Source: a virus
Strand: one strand, 5' to 3'
IMG/VR virus record: IMGVR_UViG_3300036770_004732
Coordinates: 1 to 64,000 of that record
DNA: 64,000 bases
Shown: one piece after another, positions 56,610-64,000 of the stretch
Position numbering within the stretch: position 1 is the stretch's first letter
Layout: every line of letters begins with the position of its first letter
The notes under the pieces: generated by a model
What the model was told of the DNA's origin: nothing
The model's input: only the letters and a program-made list of their open reading frames with translations
Database searches by the model: none
Position numbers and translations under genes: made by a program

Positions 56610-58466
56610 TTAGTTTGAGTTTGAAAATCCAGTGTTCCCAATTCTAGATGGACTAAAACCTGTTCCAGTAAGACTTACATCTTCAGTTGAAAATTCAATC
56701 CTAACAATTTGAGATTGGGAAGGTCCCATATTTACATAACCATAAAAACTACTTGATGATCCAGAAGCGGATGCCAAAGTTGTTGGCATATTTTTTCCTG
56801 GATTACTAAGTGTTTCATTTGAAAAATCAAGTCTTCTAATTGTACTAAATGCGAATGGACCGGGAGGACCATTACTACCACCACAAAAATATCCATATAG
56901 ATTATTTTGAACAGTTGTAGCATAATCTACACCCCTTGGAGACCAAGGAAAAGTGAGAGAAACTACTTCATTAGAATAATTTATCTTTAGTTGCTCTGAT
57001 GGGAAAAAAAATCCATTATCTCGTACAATGTATCCATAAGATTTAGTAGAAACAGAAGAAGAATTTAGTAAAGGTGCTGATAGATTTTTTCCTGGATTAT
57101 TCAATGTTTCACTAGAAAAATCAAGTCTTGTAATTGTAGTATAAGTCGCAAACGCTGGAAAAGTAGGAGTACCTCCAGTTTTATATCCACCATAAAAATA
57201 TCCATAATTATTCGAGTTAACAGAACCAACCTGAAGTACTGAATTTAATAAATTTTGTCCAGAGTCATTTGAAATTTCATTTGAAAAATCAAATCTAGTA
57301 ATTACAGTTGTACCTGATGGAGGTGGGCTTCCTGCAAAATAGTTATAATTGTTTGAAGTAACTGTTGCAATCAAATATCTTCCTGCTGGTAAATTTTTTC
57401 CAGGATCACTTAACGTTTCATTTGAAAAATCAAGTCTTGAGATTGTACTAATAGAAGAGGGAACGCTTCCACCACCAGCATAATAACCATAAGTCTTAAA
57501 TCCATTATTGCGGTAAACTGATTCCCCCCCTGAAACTGATGCCATACTAGATCTTGCTGTTGGTAAATTCTTTCCCGGATTACTTACAGTTTCGTTAGAG
57601 AAATCAAGTCTTGTTATGGTATTAATATATGTTGGTGTTGGAGTAAGACCACCACCATAATAACCATAAAAACTATCTGAAGTTGCTACTAAACCACCTC
57701 TTGATGTTGGTAAATTATTTCCAGGATCACTTAATGTCTCATTTGAGAAATCAAGTCTTGATATTGTACTAAATGAAGATGCTCCTGATTCACCTCCACC
57801 AAAATATCCATAAGAATTACTTGACGTTGCTTCTAAATAACTTTTTGCTGTTGGTAAATTTTTTCCAGGATCACTTAACGTTTCGTTTGAAAAATCAAGT
57901 CTTGATATTGTACTAATAGAAGAGGGAACGCTTCCACCACCAAAGTAACCATAAGAATTACTTGACGTTGCTGCTAAACTACTTCTTGCTGTTGGTAAAT
58001 TATTTCCAGGATTACTTACAGTTTCATTAGAGAAATCAAGTCTTGAGATTGTATTAACAAAAGGGGGAAGAGTACCGCCACCATAATAACCATAAGAATT
58101 ACTTGACGTTGCTGCTAAATTTTGAACAGATGCTGGTAAATTATTTCCAAGATCACTTAAAGTTTCATTAGAGTAATCAAGTCTTGATATTGTACTAATA
58201 GAAGAGGGAACGCTTCCACCACCAAAGTAACCATAAAAACTAGTTGATACTGCTGACAAAAAACCTCTTGCAGTTGGTAAATTATTTCCAGGATCACTTA
58301 CACTTTCATTAAAGAAATCAAGTCTTGATATTGTATTAATAATTCCCGGCAATCCGCCGCCACCATAATAACCATAAGCAGCACCCTCTGGCCAACTTTC
58401 AAAATTATTATCCGTTACATTTTGAATTTGTAATTCTTTGACTTCTTGTAGAGAGAATATTGCCAT
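56610..58466 (-). CDS. Kelch-like 12-repeat virion protein A (618 aa)
   Basis: Begins MAIFSLQEVKELQIQNVTDN and contains FESWPEGAAYGYYGGGG. Twelve repeats of about 48 residues follow, with consensus YGYFGGGS...STISRLDFSNETLSDPGNNLPTARSxLAATSSNS. The GG doublet, hydrophobic strand and PTAR motif are Kelch-like, so beta-propellers are expected. After repeat 6 an extra segment (SVYRNNGFKT) is inserted, suggesting two six-bladed units. A paralog lies at 60508-62406. The start of the sulfotransferase stop overlaps its ATG by one base. Confidence 0.8.
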   Translation of the reverse strand: MAIFSLQEVKELQIQNVTDNNFESWPEGAAYGYYGGGGLPGIINTISRLDFFNESVSDPGNNLPTARGFLSAVSTSFYGYFGGGSVPSSISTISRLDYSNETLSDLGNNLPASVQNLAATSSNSYGYYGGGTLPPFVNTISRLDFSNETVSNPGNNLPTARSSLAATSSNSYGYFGGGSVPSSISTISRLDFSNETLSDPGKNLPTAKSYLEATSSNSYGYFGGGESGASSFSTISRLDFSNETLSDPGNNLPTSRGGLVATSDSFYGYYGGGLTPTPTYINTITRLDFSNETVSNPGKNLPTARSSMASVSGGESVYRNNGFKTYGYYAGGGSVPSSISTISRLDFSNETLSDPGKNLPAGRYLIATVTSNNYNYFAGSPPPSGTTVITRFDFSNEISNDSGQNLLNSVLQVGSVNSNNYGYFYGGYKTGGTPTFPAFATYTTITRLDFSSETLNNPGKNLSAPLLNSSSVSTKSYGYIVRDNGFFFPSEQLKINYSNEVVSLTFPWSPRGVDYATTVQNNLYGYFCGGSNGPPGPFAFSTIRRLDFSNETLSNPGKNMPTTLASASGSSSSFYGYVNMGPSQSQIVRIEFSTEDVSLTGTGFSPSRIGNTGFSNSN

Positions 58467-59293
58467 CAGAGTCCAAAAATAGAATATCTTTGAGTTCCCC
58501 TTTTCCAGAACTCCATATGATTATATTTATTGATTACATATTCACTTAAGAACTTTGAATTATCACGATGTATTTTTTCTACTTTATCCCTTACCGTATG
58601 CATATTTTCTAACTTATAAACCTCATCATTCTCATCAAATTTTGGTTTTATATTCTCAAAAGTATGAATAAATCTTGGAAGTTCTAAGAAGTCGTAGATT
58701 TTATTCAGTTCACCTTGCAGATTATTTACTAGATCATCATAATCAACTAATATCAAATACTTATCATTCCCTTTACGAAATGCTTCTGCGAGTGCATGAT
58801 AAGATTGACCAATAATACCTTGAGGAGACATTAGGTAATCAGCACGATTATCATTACTAATTTCTATATTATTATTGATAAGTCCTTCATCAATAAATGA
58901 AGTTGTCTTGGAATGATAAATGAGATTTAAAAATGAAGATATAATGTCTTGTATGTCTCTGACTGGACAAATAATCTTTGGTTCTGGAGTGATGTAATCT
59001 TGAATATGCTGGATTTGGTTGACCCAACCTCTTGACTTATCAACAATAATATTTTGTGGAGTATTGAAGTAATAATTATGAGGTATAGATGATAATACTT
59101 TATGAGCACATTCTGGTTTAGGATGTGCTTTGTATTGTTCGGAATTATATAAAAGATACTCTTCAGTATAATGGATTGTATCTAAAAGTGGTGAATTTGT
59201 AGATGCGTGTATTTCTGGATTTTGATTGAGTAGTGCTGTTAATAAAGTTGAACCTGATCTTGGAAGACCAGACATAAAATAAAATGTTTTCAT
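58466..59293 (-). CDS. sulfotransferase (275 aa)
   Basis: The 5'-phosphosulfate-binding P-loop is SGLPRSGSTLLTAL (residues 8-21). The 3'-phosphate-binding motif is CPVRDIQDIISSFLNL (109-124, with the conserved R and S). Both define PAPS-dependent sulfotransferases. It would move sulfate from PAPS to a sugar hydroxyl or Tyr. It lies between Kelch-like and structural genes, so virion or glycan sulfation is plausible. The acceptor is unknown. The 3' end meets the Kelch gene with 1-nt overlap. Confidence 0.85.
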   Translation of the reverse strand: MKTFYFMSGLPRSGSTLLTALLNQNPEIHASTNSPLLDTIHYTEEYLLYNSEQYKAHPKPECAHKVLSSIPHNYYFNTPQNIIVDKSRGWVNQIQHIQDYITPEPKIICPVRDIQDIISSFLNLIYHSKTTSFIDEGLINNNIEISNDNRADYLMSPQGIIGQSYHALAEAFRKGNDKYLILVDYDDLVNNLQGELNKIYDFLELPRFIHTFENIKPKFDENDEVYKLENMHTVRDKVEKIHRDNSKFLSEYVINKYNHMEFWKRGTQRYSIFGL

Positions 59294-59296
59294 AAT

Positions 59297-59434
59297 TTAG
59301 TTTGAGTTTTCAAAATTTCCCATATTAGAAAACCATAATCTTATACATGTTGTTCTTAGTTCCTTTCCAAGATTAAATAAAACTTTTTCACTCACAAGTC
59401 CATCATAACAAGGTAAATCAATTAATAAAGACAT
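59297..59434 (-). pseudogene. possible glycosyltransferase remnant (45 aa)
   Basis: A short ORF beginning MSLLIDLPCYDGLVSEKVLF. The IDLPCYDGLVSEKV opening resembles the first strand and loop of phage GT-A glycosyltransferases (usually 'vaiPtydG.v...'). It stops after 45 residues with a tail (SNMGNFENSN) whose DNA resembles the 3' end of the Kelch-like gene. A decayed gene joined to a structural-gene end is likely; it could still be expressed as a mini-protein. Confidence 0.4.
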
Positions 59435-59449
59435 AAAAAATTAATTATA

Positions 59450-60445
59450 CTATGTTATATATTTACCTGACAGAATAACTGCTAAAACATCAGTGGCAGA
59501 TGCTTCGGCAACAATACTATCATTTACAGCAAGATATGCAGGTTTGCCTAGTATCTCAATAACGCCATTTTTTGGAACTGTAAGATTATAAACCAAATAT
59601 CCTAATCTTACTCCCGTTGCTAATGATCCACGATAAATTGAAATGGAAGCATCAATGTCAGTATTTAAATTATAATTACAGATTTTAATGGATTGTAACA
59701 TAGCGGGATTTGTTGATGCTTGGAATATTTGAGTTCCCGATGCAGTAGTTACTGTTGTTCCTATTCCAACGTAATCCGTATCATCTTTTGTAGAGTATAT
59801 AATCCATGCATCAAGTCCTCCATCAATACCTGTTGCAGTAGATCCTGTTCCGGAAAGTGCTTGGAACCTTAAGACATCTGATGGATTTGCAATAATTGGT
59901 TGATCTAAAAACTGAATTGCTCCCTGATAAGGAACAATGACTCTTTGTGCCAAAGGTACTTTAGATCCACCATTAAAATCATGTCTTCCTACAAAATATA
60001 ATTCATTAGAGAATGAATTAGAAATATGAATTGATTCAATTATATATTTCTTATCTACAGTTGATGGAAATGAATATGCAATTCCAGGACCAACAAAAAT
60101 ATCATTTGTTTGAGAAGTATTTACACCAACACCAGAAGTTACAGAAACATAAATGGATGTTGTAATACCAGTATCAAATGTTCCAGAACCACCACTCCCA
60201 CCACTAGCATCAATAGTTACACTACCAGTGGAATCAGATATAGTAATATTAGTTCCAGCAACAATAGAAGTTACAATACCAGTTAAGTTTGATCCAGAAC
60301 CACTGAATGATGATGCAGTAATAGTTCCATTAACATCAAGTGTTGAAGTTGGTGATGTAGAGTTAATTCCAATCCTATCATTATTAATATCAACACTTAT
60401 AATATTTTCTGATGATAAATTACCAGTATTTCTAGGCCTTCCCAT
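59450..60445 (-). CDS. virion structural protein (331 aa)
   Basis: Begins MGRPRNTGNLSSENIISVDI. The first 90 residues carry the DRIGINSTSPTSTLDVNGTI and ITASSFSGSGSNLTG motifs also found in the 836- and 697-residue fibres, so this is a related fibre-family stem. The C-terminal two thirds are beta-rich (YIIESIHISNSFSNELYFVG, RVIVPYQGAIQFLDQPII) and may be a jelly-roll tip. A late-type CTAAATAC box lies just upstream. Confidence 0.72.
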   Translation of the reverse strand: MGRPRNTGNLSSENIISVDINNDRIGINSTSPTSTLDVNGTITASSFSGSGSNLTGIVTSIVAGTNITISDSTGSVTIDASGGSGGSGTFDTGITTSIYVSVTSGVGVNTSQTNDIFVGPGIAYSFPSTVDKKYIIESIHISNSFSNELYFVGRHDFNGGSKVPLAQRVIVPYQGAIQFLDQPIIANPSDVLRFQALSGTGSTATGIDGGLDAWIIYSTKDDTDYVGIGTTVTTASGTQIFQASTNPAMLQSIKICNYNLNTDIDASISIYRGSLATGVRLGYLVYNLTVPKNGVIEILGKPAYLAVNDSIVAEASATDVLAVILSGKYIT

Positions 60446-60461
60446 AATTTATGTTTTATAC

Positions 60462-60469
60462 GTATTTAG
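60462..60469 (-). promoter_or_regulatory. late-type promoter (CTAAATAC)
   Basis: CTAAATACGTATAA on the minus strand (60456-60469) is nearly identical to the arm CTAAATACTTATAA at 39598-39611. It starts about 24 bp upstream of the ATG at 60445. Confidence 0.45.
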
Positions 60470-60507
60470 ATTAAACATCATCAACACAAGTTAAAAGATT
60501 TCATGAT

Positions 60508-62406
60508 TTAGTTTGTAACTCCGTGATCAGAAGTAATAGCTACAGGTACATTATTTCCACTATCAGTTGTAACTTCAGTAGAAAAATTTAATCTAAGTAT
60601 ATTACTTGATGTTGTTGGTATAGATCCACCAACAATATATCCATAATAATCACTCGATAATGAAGCTGCAGATGAGGTAGTAACTGGTAGATTATTCGCT
60701 GGATTACTAACAGTTTCTGTAGAAAATGGAAATTTATATACCGTGTTAATATATGGAAAAGAACCTCCACATATGTATCCTTCAGAATTATTCTGAACCG
60801 CTGCGCGACCATCACATGTTGTTGGTGATACTGTACCAATTACTGAAGTAGTTTCACTTATAAAATCAAGTCTAGTTATAGTTGTAAACCAATCATCTGC
60901 TGGAGGATCATAATAATATCCACCCATAAAATAACCATATGAATTAGTAGAAAAATTTTGTCTATATCTACCTTTAAAAGGTAAATTTTTTCCAGTATCG
61001 GTTATAACTTCATTAGAAAAATCCATTCTGGTTATGTCGCTATATTCTTCGAAAGGAGGATATTGCCCACCGCAAAAATAACCATAGTTATTGTTCATGA
61101 CATTTTGAGATGGAAAATATGCAATACCTAATAAACGTTTTTGGGAATCAGTCGCAGTTTCGTTAGAGAAATCAAATCTTACTATTGTAGAAATAGTGGA
61201 TGGTGTGGGAGTACCCCCACCAGTAAAATATCCATAATTATTATTAAATACAAATCCACATGTATTTGCACTTGCTGGATTAGTTGCACTTATAAGTTGA
61301 GAAGATTCACTAGATAAATCAAGTCTAATGTAAGATGTTCTCGTTTGTATGTATCCATAAGTCCTAAATCCTTTAGAACGATAAGTTGATGTTCCACCAG
61401 AGAATGCTGCTGTTCCTGATCTAATTGTCGGTAAATTATTTCCCGGATCACTTATAGTTTCAGTATTCAAATCAAGTTTAGTAATTGTATTAATTGGCGT
61501 ATTTGAAGAATTTCTACCTCCACAATAATACCCAAAAGAATTACTTGGAGTTCCAGACACTCCATCTCTTGCTGTTGGTAAATCATTTCCTGGACTACTT
61601 ACAGTTTCGCTGGAAAAATCAAGTCTTTCTATTCTACAATAATAAGTTCCAGAAGGTGTTCCTGGGGGTGGATATGTAAATCCTCCACCAAAATATCCAT
61701 AAGAATTATTGGAAGTGGAAGCAAATCCATTTTTTGCCTCTAGCAAATTATTTCCAGGATCACCTATGGTTTCATTAGAAAAATCAAGTCGTGTTATTAC
61801 ATTTAAAGATCCAAAAGGAGATGATGGATCACCGCCACCACCAAAATATCCATAAGAAATAGATTGGATACCACATGATCTAAATCTTCCCGAAGGTAAA
61901 TTATTTCCCGGATCACTTACGGTTTCATTGGAGAAATCTAATCTAGATACTGTATTAGTGGTTGGAGCCGGTGGAGTATCACTACCACTGGATAAGTATC
62001 CATAAGAATTATTCGAAACTGTCGTCAAATTAAACTTTGATATCGGCAAATTATTTCCTGGATTGCTTACAGTTTCATTCGCAAAATCAAGTCTTGATAT
62101 TGTATTGAAAAAAACAGATGGGGGAGTTGGAGCAAGTCCACCAATAATATAACCATATAAATTATTTGAAGTTGCTGCAATCCGCTCCTTTCCTTCAAGT
62201 AAATTATTTCCTGGATTATTTACCGTCTCATTGAAAAAATCAATTCTTGATATTGTATTGTAATCAATATTGGGTGGAGCAAATCCACCAATAATATAAC
62301 CATAAGTAGCACCTTCTGGCCAACTTTCAAAGTTGTTATCATCTACATTTTTTACTTGCCCATCATAAACAGAATTTAATCCAAATACAGATCCGACTAC
62401 TGCCAT
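60508..62406 (-). CDS. Kelch-like 12-repeat virion protein B (632 aa)
   Basis: A paralog of the protein at 56610-58466. It shares the NNFESWPEGATYGYIIGGF opening and twelve repeats with YGYxxGG ... ITRLDFSNET ... PGNNLP spacing. After repeat 6 a corresponding insert, STYRSKGFRT, precedes repeat 7, preserving the 6+6 split. Glycines and repeat strength decay toward the C-terminus (EGYICGGSFP). Two propellers for glycan or receptor binding, or a decoration protein, are plausible. Not assigned to a known T4 gene. Confidence 0.8.
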   Translation of the reverse strand: MAVVGSVFGLNSVYDGQVKNVDDNNFESWPEGATYGYIIGGFAPPNIDYNTISRIDFFNETVNNPGNNLLEGKERIAATSNNLYGYIIGGLAPTPPSVFFNTISRLDFANETVSNPGNNLPISKFNLTTVSNNSYGYLSSGSDTPPAPTTNTVSRLDFSNETVSDPGNNLPSGRFRSCGIQSISYGYFGGGGDPSSPFGSLNVITRLDFSNETIGDPGNNLLEAKNGFASTSNNSYGYFGGGFTYPPPGTPSGTYYCRIERLDFSSETVSSPGNDLPTARDGVSGTPSNSFGYYCGGRNSSNTPINTITKLDLNTETISDPGNNLPTIRSGTAAFSGGTSTYRSKGFRTYGYIQTRTSYIRLDLSSESSQLISATNPASANTCGFVFNNNYGYFTGGGTPTPSTISTIVRFDFSNETATDSQKRLLGIAYFPSQNVMNNNYGYFCGGQYPPFEEYSDITRMDFSNEVITDTGKNLPFKGRYRQNFSTNSYGYFMGGYYYDPPADDWFTTITRLDFISETTSVIGTVSPTTCDGRAAVQNNSEGYICGGSFPYINTVYKFPFSTETVSNPANNLPVTTSSAASLSSDYYGYIVGGSIPTTSSNILRLNFSTEVTTDSGNNVPVAITSDHGVTN

Positions 62407-62412
62407 TGATTT

Positions 62413-63252
62413 TTACTCTATTTTAAGATCTTGATTAAATAATGATTGTGGAATTTGCTTTTGTTCTTGCTCTTCAACACCGCGAATAAGTTGTTGATCC
62501 ATTCCGGTAATTTCTTCAATGCCTGCAGAAACTGCTTGCTGAAGACTATTCAAAAAGTCCATAGGATTATTTGGATCACCAAAACTACCTTTGATACGAT
62601 TGGCATCATCAGTCAATACTGTAGGGGCACTTGCACGCCTCATAGAACGAATATTTCCAGCATTCACACCAGTTCTCGCAGCAAGCAAATCATCAAGTGA
62701 CTGATTAGCGAGTCTACGTTCCCAGTAGTTTGGTTGATCTTCATTATATTGTTCTCTTGAAACTAATTTACCACCATTTAATTCAATCAAACGATTAATT
62801 AATTTATCAAAACATTGAAGTTCTTCTACTGCTGCTTTAAATCCACGATTTAATCCTTCAAGCATACGATGAAAATGAAACTCATCGATATCATACCAAC
62901 ATAGTTGTTCACCACCTTCACGAGTTTTCCACCAAATTGGTTGAGTCTTATCCTTTCCTTCCCACTTATAATTAAACTCTCTTGCTGCTCTCTTTGCTTC
63001 AATGACTTGTTGTAAAAGACCTTCTGCTACACTTCTACGATTGATAAGTGCTGCCTTAAATGCTGATGGAATTGTAAAGTTGTCATGAATAATAAACTTT
63101 TCAATTTGGAAATCTGAACGACCTTGTGCAAGTTCAGTCTCACTTTCTTCCCAACGAGTTGCCTCTTGAAGAACCTTAAGCATAAATTCATTATTATCAT
63201 CTAAAACTTCTTTAGATGTTGCAAGTGCAATTGCTTCATAATTGTTAGACAT
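62413..63252 (-). CDS. conserved hypothetical protein (279 aa)
   Basis: Begins MSNNYEAIALATSKEVLDDN and is almost wholly helical, with WEESETELAQGRSDFQIEKF, LLQQVIEAKRAAREFNYKWE, WWKTREGGEQLCWYDIDEFH and a charged, Gln-rich C-terminus (EEQEQKQIPQSLFNQDLK). It lies behind a perfect TATAAATA and just before the Kelch-like gene. I recognise no domain. Late expression suggests a virion or assembly role. Confidence 0.68.
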   Translation of the reverse strand: MSNNYEAIALATSKEVLDDNNEFMLKVLQEATRWEESETELAQGRSDFQIEKFIIHDNFTIPSAFKAALINRRSVAEGLLQQVIEAKRAAREFNYKWEGKDKTQPIWWKTREGGEQLCWYDIDEFHFHRMLEGLNRGFKAAVEELQCFDKLINRLIELNGGKLVSREQYNEDQPNYWERRLANQSLDDLLAARTGVNAGNIRSMRRASAPTVLTDDANRIKGSFGDPNNPMDFLNSLQQAVSAGIEEITGMDQQLIRGVEEQEQKQIPQSLFNQDLKIE

Positions 63253-63282
63253 ACTTATCCAATTAAATTAATAGTGTTGTTT

Positions 63283-63290
63283 TATTTATA
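63283..63290 (-). promoter_or_regulatory. T4-type late promoter (TATAAATA)
   Basis: Perfect TATAAATA on the minus strand, 31 bp before the ATG at 63252, overlapping the stop codon of the upstream glycosyltransferase gene. Confidence 0.72.
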
Positions 63291-64000
63291 GTGCAAATCT
63301 TTGAGTAACGGCAAGAGATAATCTTCTATCAGCAACTTCTTTTCCCCACTTTTTACAGAAGTGACGATACAATTGTTCCGTTCTTGAGTCTTTTTCTTCT
63401 TTAGTTTCATTATCTAAAGTTCTATGAGAAAAATGAAGTAAATATGATTGATGATTGAACTTGGTTTCAAATCCAAGTTGTTCTGCTCTAAGTCCATAAT
63501 CTATATCTTCTCCACCACCTTTTCCAAATTCCTCATCAAATAATCCAACCTTTGAACTGACTTCATGAGGAATATAAAAACAATAGAATGCTTTGATTAA
63601 GTTTGGTGCCACATTCTGGGGTTGTGTTGTAATTTGAGAAGCAATTTGATTGAGTGATTCTTCTTTACCAACAAATTCTTCAAGTTCCATTTCACCTTTT
63701 ATCCAATCACCTTGTAAGTGTTGGTTACATAAAGGAATAGAAACTGAATTTGAATCACCTAAATTTTGATTCCAGTTTTTTGTAAAAACAATATCATTAT
63801 TCAGTCCAACAAAATCAGCACCATCCATAATTGCTTGCTTAAGAATGAAATTCATATTCTCAGCAAAAGACTTTGGCAAAACATTTGAGACTACTGTAAT
63901 ATTTTCATAGTCCTTAGTAAATGATTTATCATTATCAATCAAGAAAAACTTATCTTGTTTTTTAAAAATACTATTTCTAAAAAATGTGTCTAGTGCAAGA
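63286..64000 (-). CDS. glycosyltransferase, 5' end beyond window
   Basis: The frame is open to base 64000 (visible upstream residues include LALDTFFRNS and KKQDKFFLID), so the true start lies outside; a TTG at 63942 is an internal codon. GT-A features: ADFVGLNNDIVFTKNW (a DxD-like NND), FDEEFGKGGGEDIDYGLRAE (the galactosyltransferase-like 'ED.D.G.R' acceptor region) and FNHQSYLLHFSHRTLDN. About 238 residues are visible. It probably acts in the same glycan module as the GT2/GT25 and GT11 enzymes. Confidence 0.78.
   Translation of the reverse strand, partial: LALDTFFRNSIFKKQDKFFLIDNDKSFTKDYENITVVSNVLPKSFAENMNFILKQAIMDGADFVGLNNDIVFTKNWNQNLGDSNSVSIPLCNQHLQGDWIKGEMELEEFVGKEESLNQIASQITTQPQNVAPNLIKAFYCFYIPHEVSSKVGLFDEEFGKGGGEDIDYGLRAEQLGFETKFNHQSYLLHFSHRTLDNETKEEKDSRTEQLYRHFCKKWGKEVADRRLSLAVTQRFAL

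Noticed and set aside
63286-63942. Glycosyltransferase gene starting at TTG 63942
   Set aside because: The frame continues upstream to the window edge with protein-like sequence, so the gene is treated as 5'-truncated rather than starting at a weak TTG.
1-64000. Photosynthesis auxiliary genes (psbA, psbD, hli) expected in a cyanophage
   Set aside because: No product with D1/D2 or high-light-inducible motifs was found among the ORFs. The phage may carry them outside this window.

Overview
The window comes from a T4-like (Caudoviricetes, myovirus) cyanophage. Recognisable T4 core genes are gp4, gp48, gp53, gp54-like, gp26, gp51-like, gp27-like, gp5-like, gp32, gp33 and gp59. Cyanophage-typical genes are phoH, thyX, two small proteins with the DUF4278-type Tyr-Arg-Gly signature, and many minute early genes. 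The host is therefore most likely Synechococcus or Prochlorococcus. Base composition is AT-rich almost throughout. Nearly all genes read on the minus strand. The exceptions are a structural island (gp4, one unknown gene, gp48, gp53; about 39.6-42.2 kb) and one oxygenase gene at 54.6 kb. No photosynthesis genes and no intact tRNA genes were seen.

Region by region: (1) 0-8.8 kb is a chain of about 35 tiny early genes, mostly joined by 1-8 nt start/stop overlaps. It includes a metallophosphoesterase, a glutaredoxin and a 2-oxoglutarate/Fe(II) oxygenase, and is driven by sigma70-like promoters with 17-bp spacers. (2) 8.85-10.1 kb is a GC-rich SF2 helicase. (3) 10.1-30.7 kb is a giant fibre module: a repeat-rich fibre, a polyglycine adhesin, a 2072-residue fibre, and 697- and 2059-residue fibres with collagen-like Gly-X-Gln tracts. 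A small early islet (an antitoxin-like gene and a tRNA remnant) interrupts it. (4) 30.7-42.2 kb is the baseplate hub, tail-length and tail-tube-cap module. (5) 42.2-50.3 kb holds a Mom-like DNA modification gene, gp32-gp59 replication genes, gp33, an exonuclease, phoH, thyX, small regulatory-type genes and a second glutaredoxin. (6) 50.4-64 kb is a glycan and virion decoration module. It has a three-domain GT2/GT25/TPR glycosyltransferase, a GT11 fucosyltransferase, a GH130-like propeller, two more Fe(II) oxygenases, a sulfotransferase, a tail-fibre-assembly-like protein, two 12-repeat Kelch-like proteins, a structural protein and a further glycosyltransferase cut by the window edge.

Expression logic visible in the DNA: early and replication genes follow near-consensus TTGACN-17-TATAAT promoters, while structural genes follow T4-type NATAAATA late promoters. 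gp33, the expected late co-activator, is encoded here. Three intrinsic terminators are followed within 3-5 bp by a -10 box, and in two of them a plausible -35 box lies in the hairpin loop.

Most interesting points: a T TTT TTC slippery heptamer at the end of gp26 that would fuse gp26 to the small gp51-like ORF by -1 frameshifting, as in lambda G/GT; a possible virion-glycosylation system in which collagen-like fibres, GT25 and GT11 transferases, oxygenases and a sulfotransferase share one genome neighbourhood; two Kelch-like proteins that split 6+6 around a conserved insert; a tRNA-like element with no anticodon arm; and face-to-face late promoters filling the gp4/gp54 spacer.
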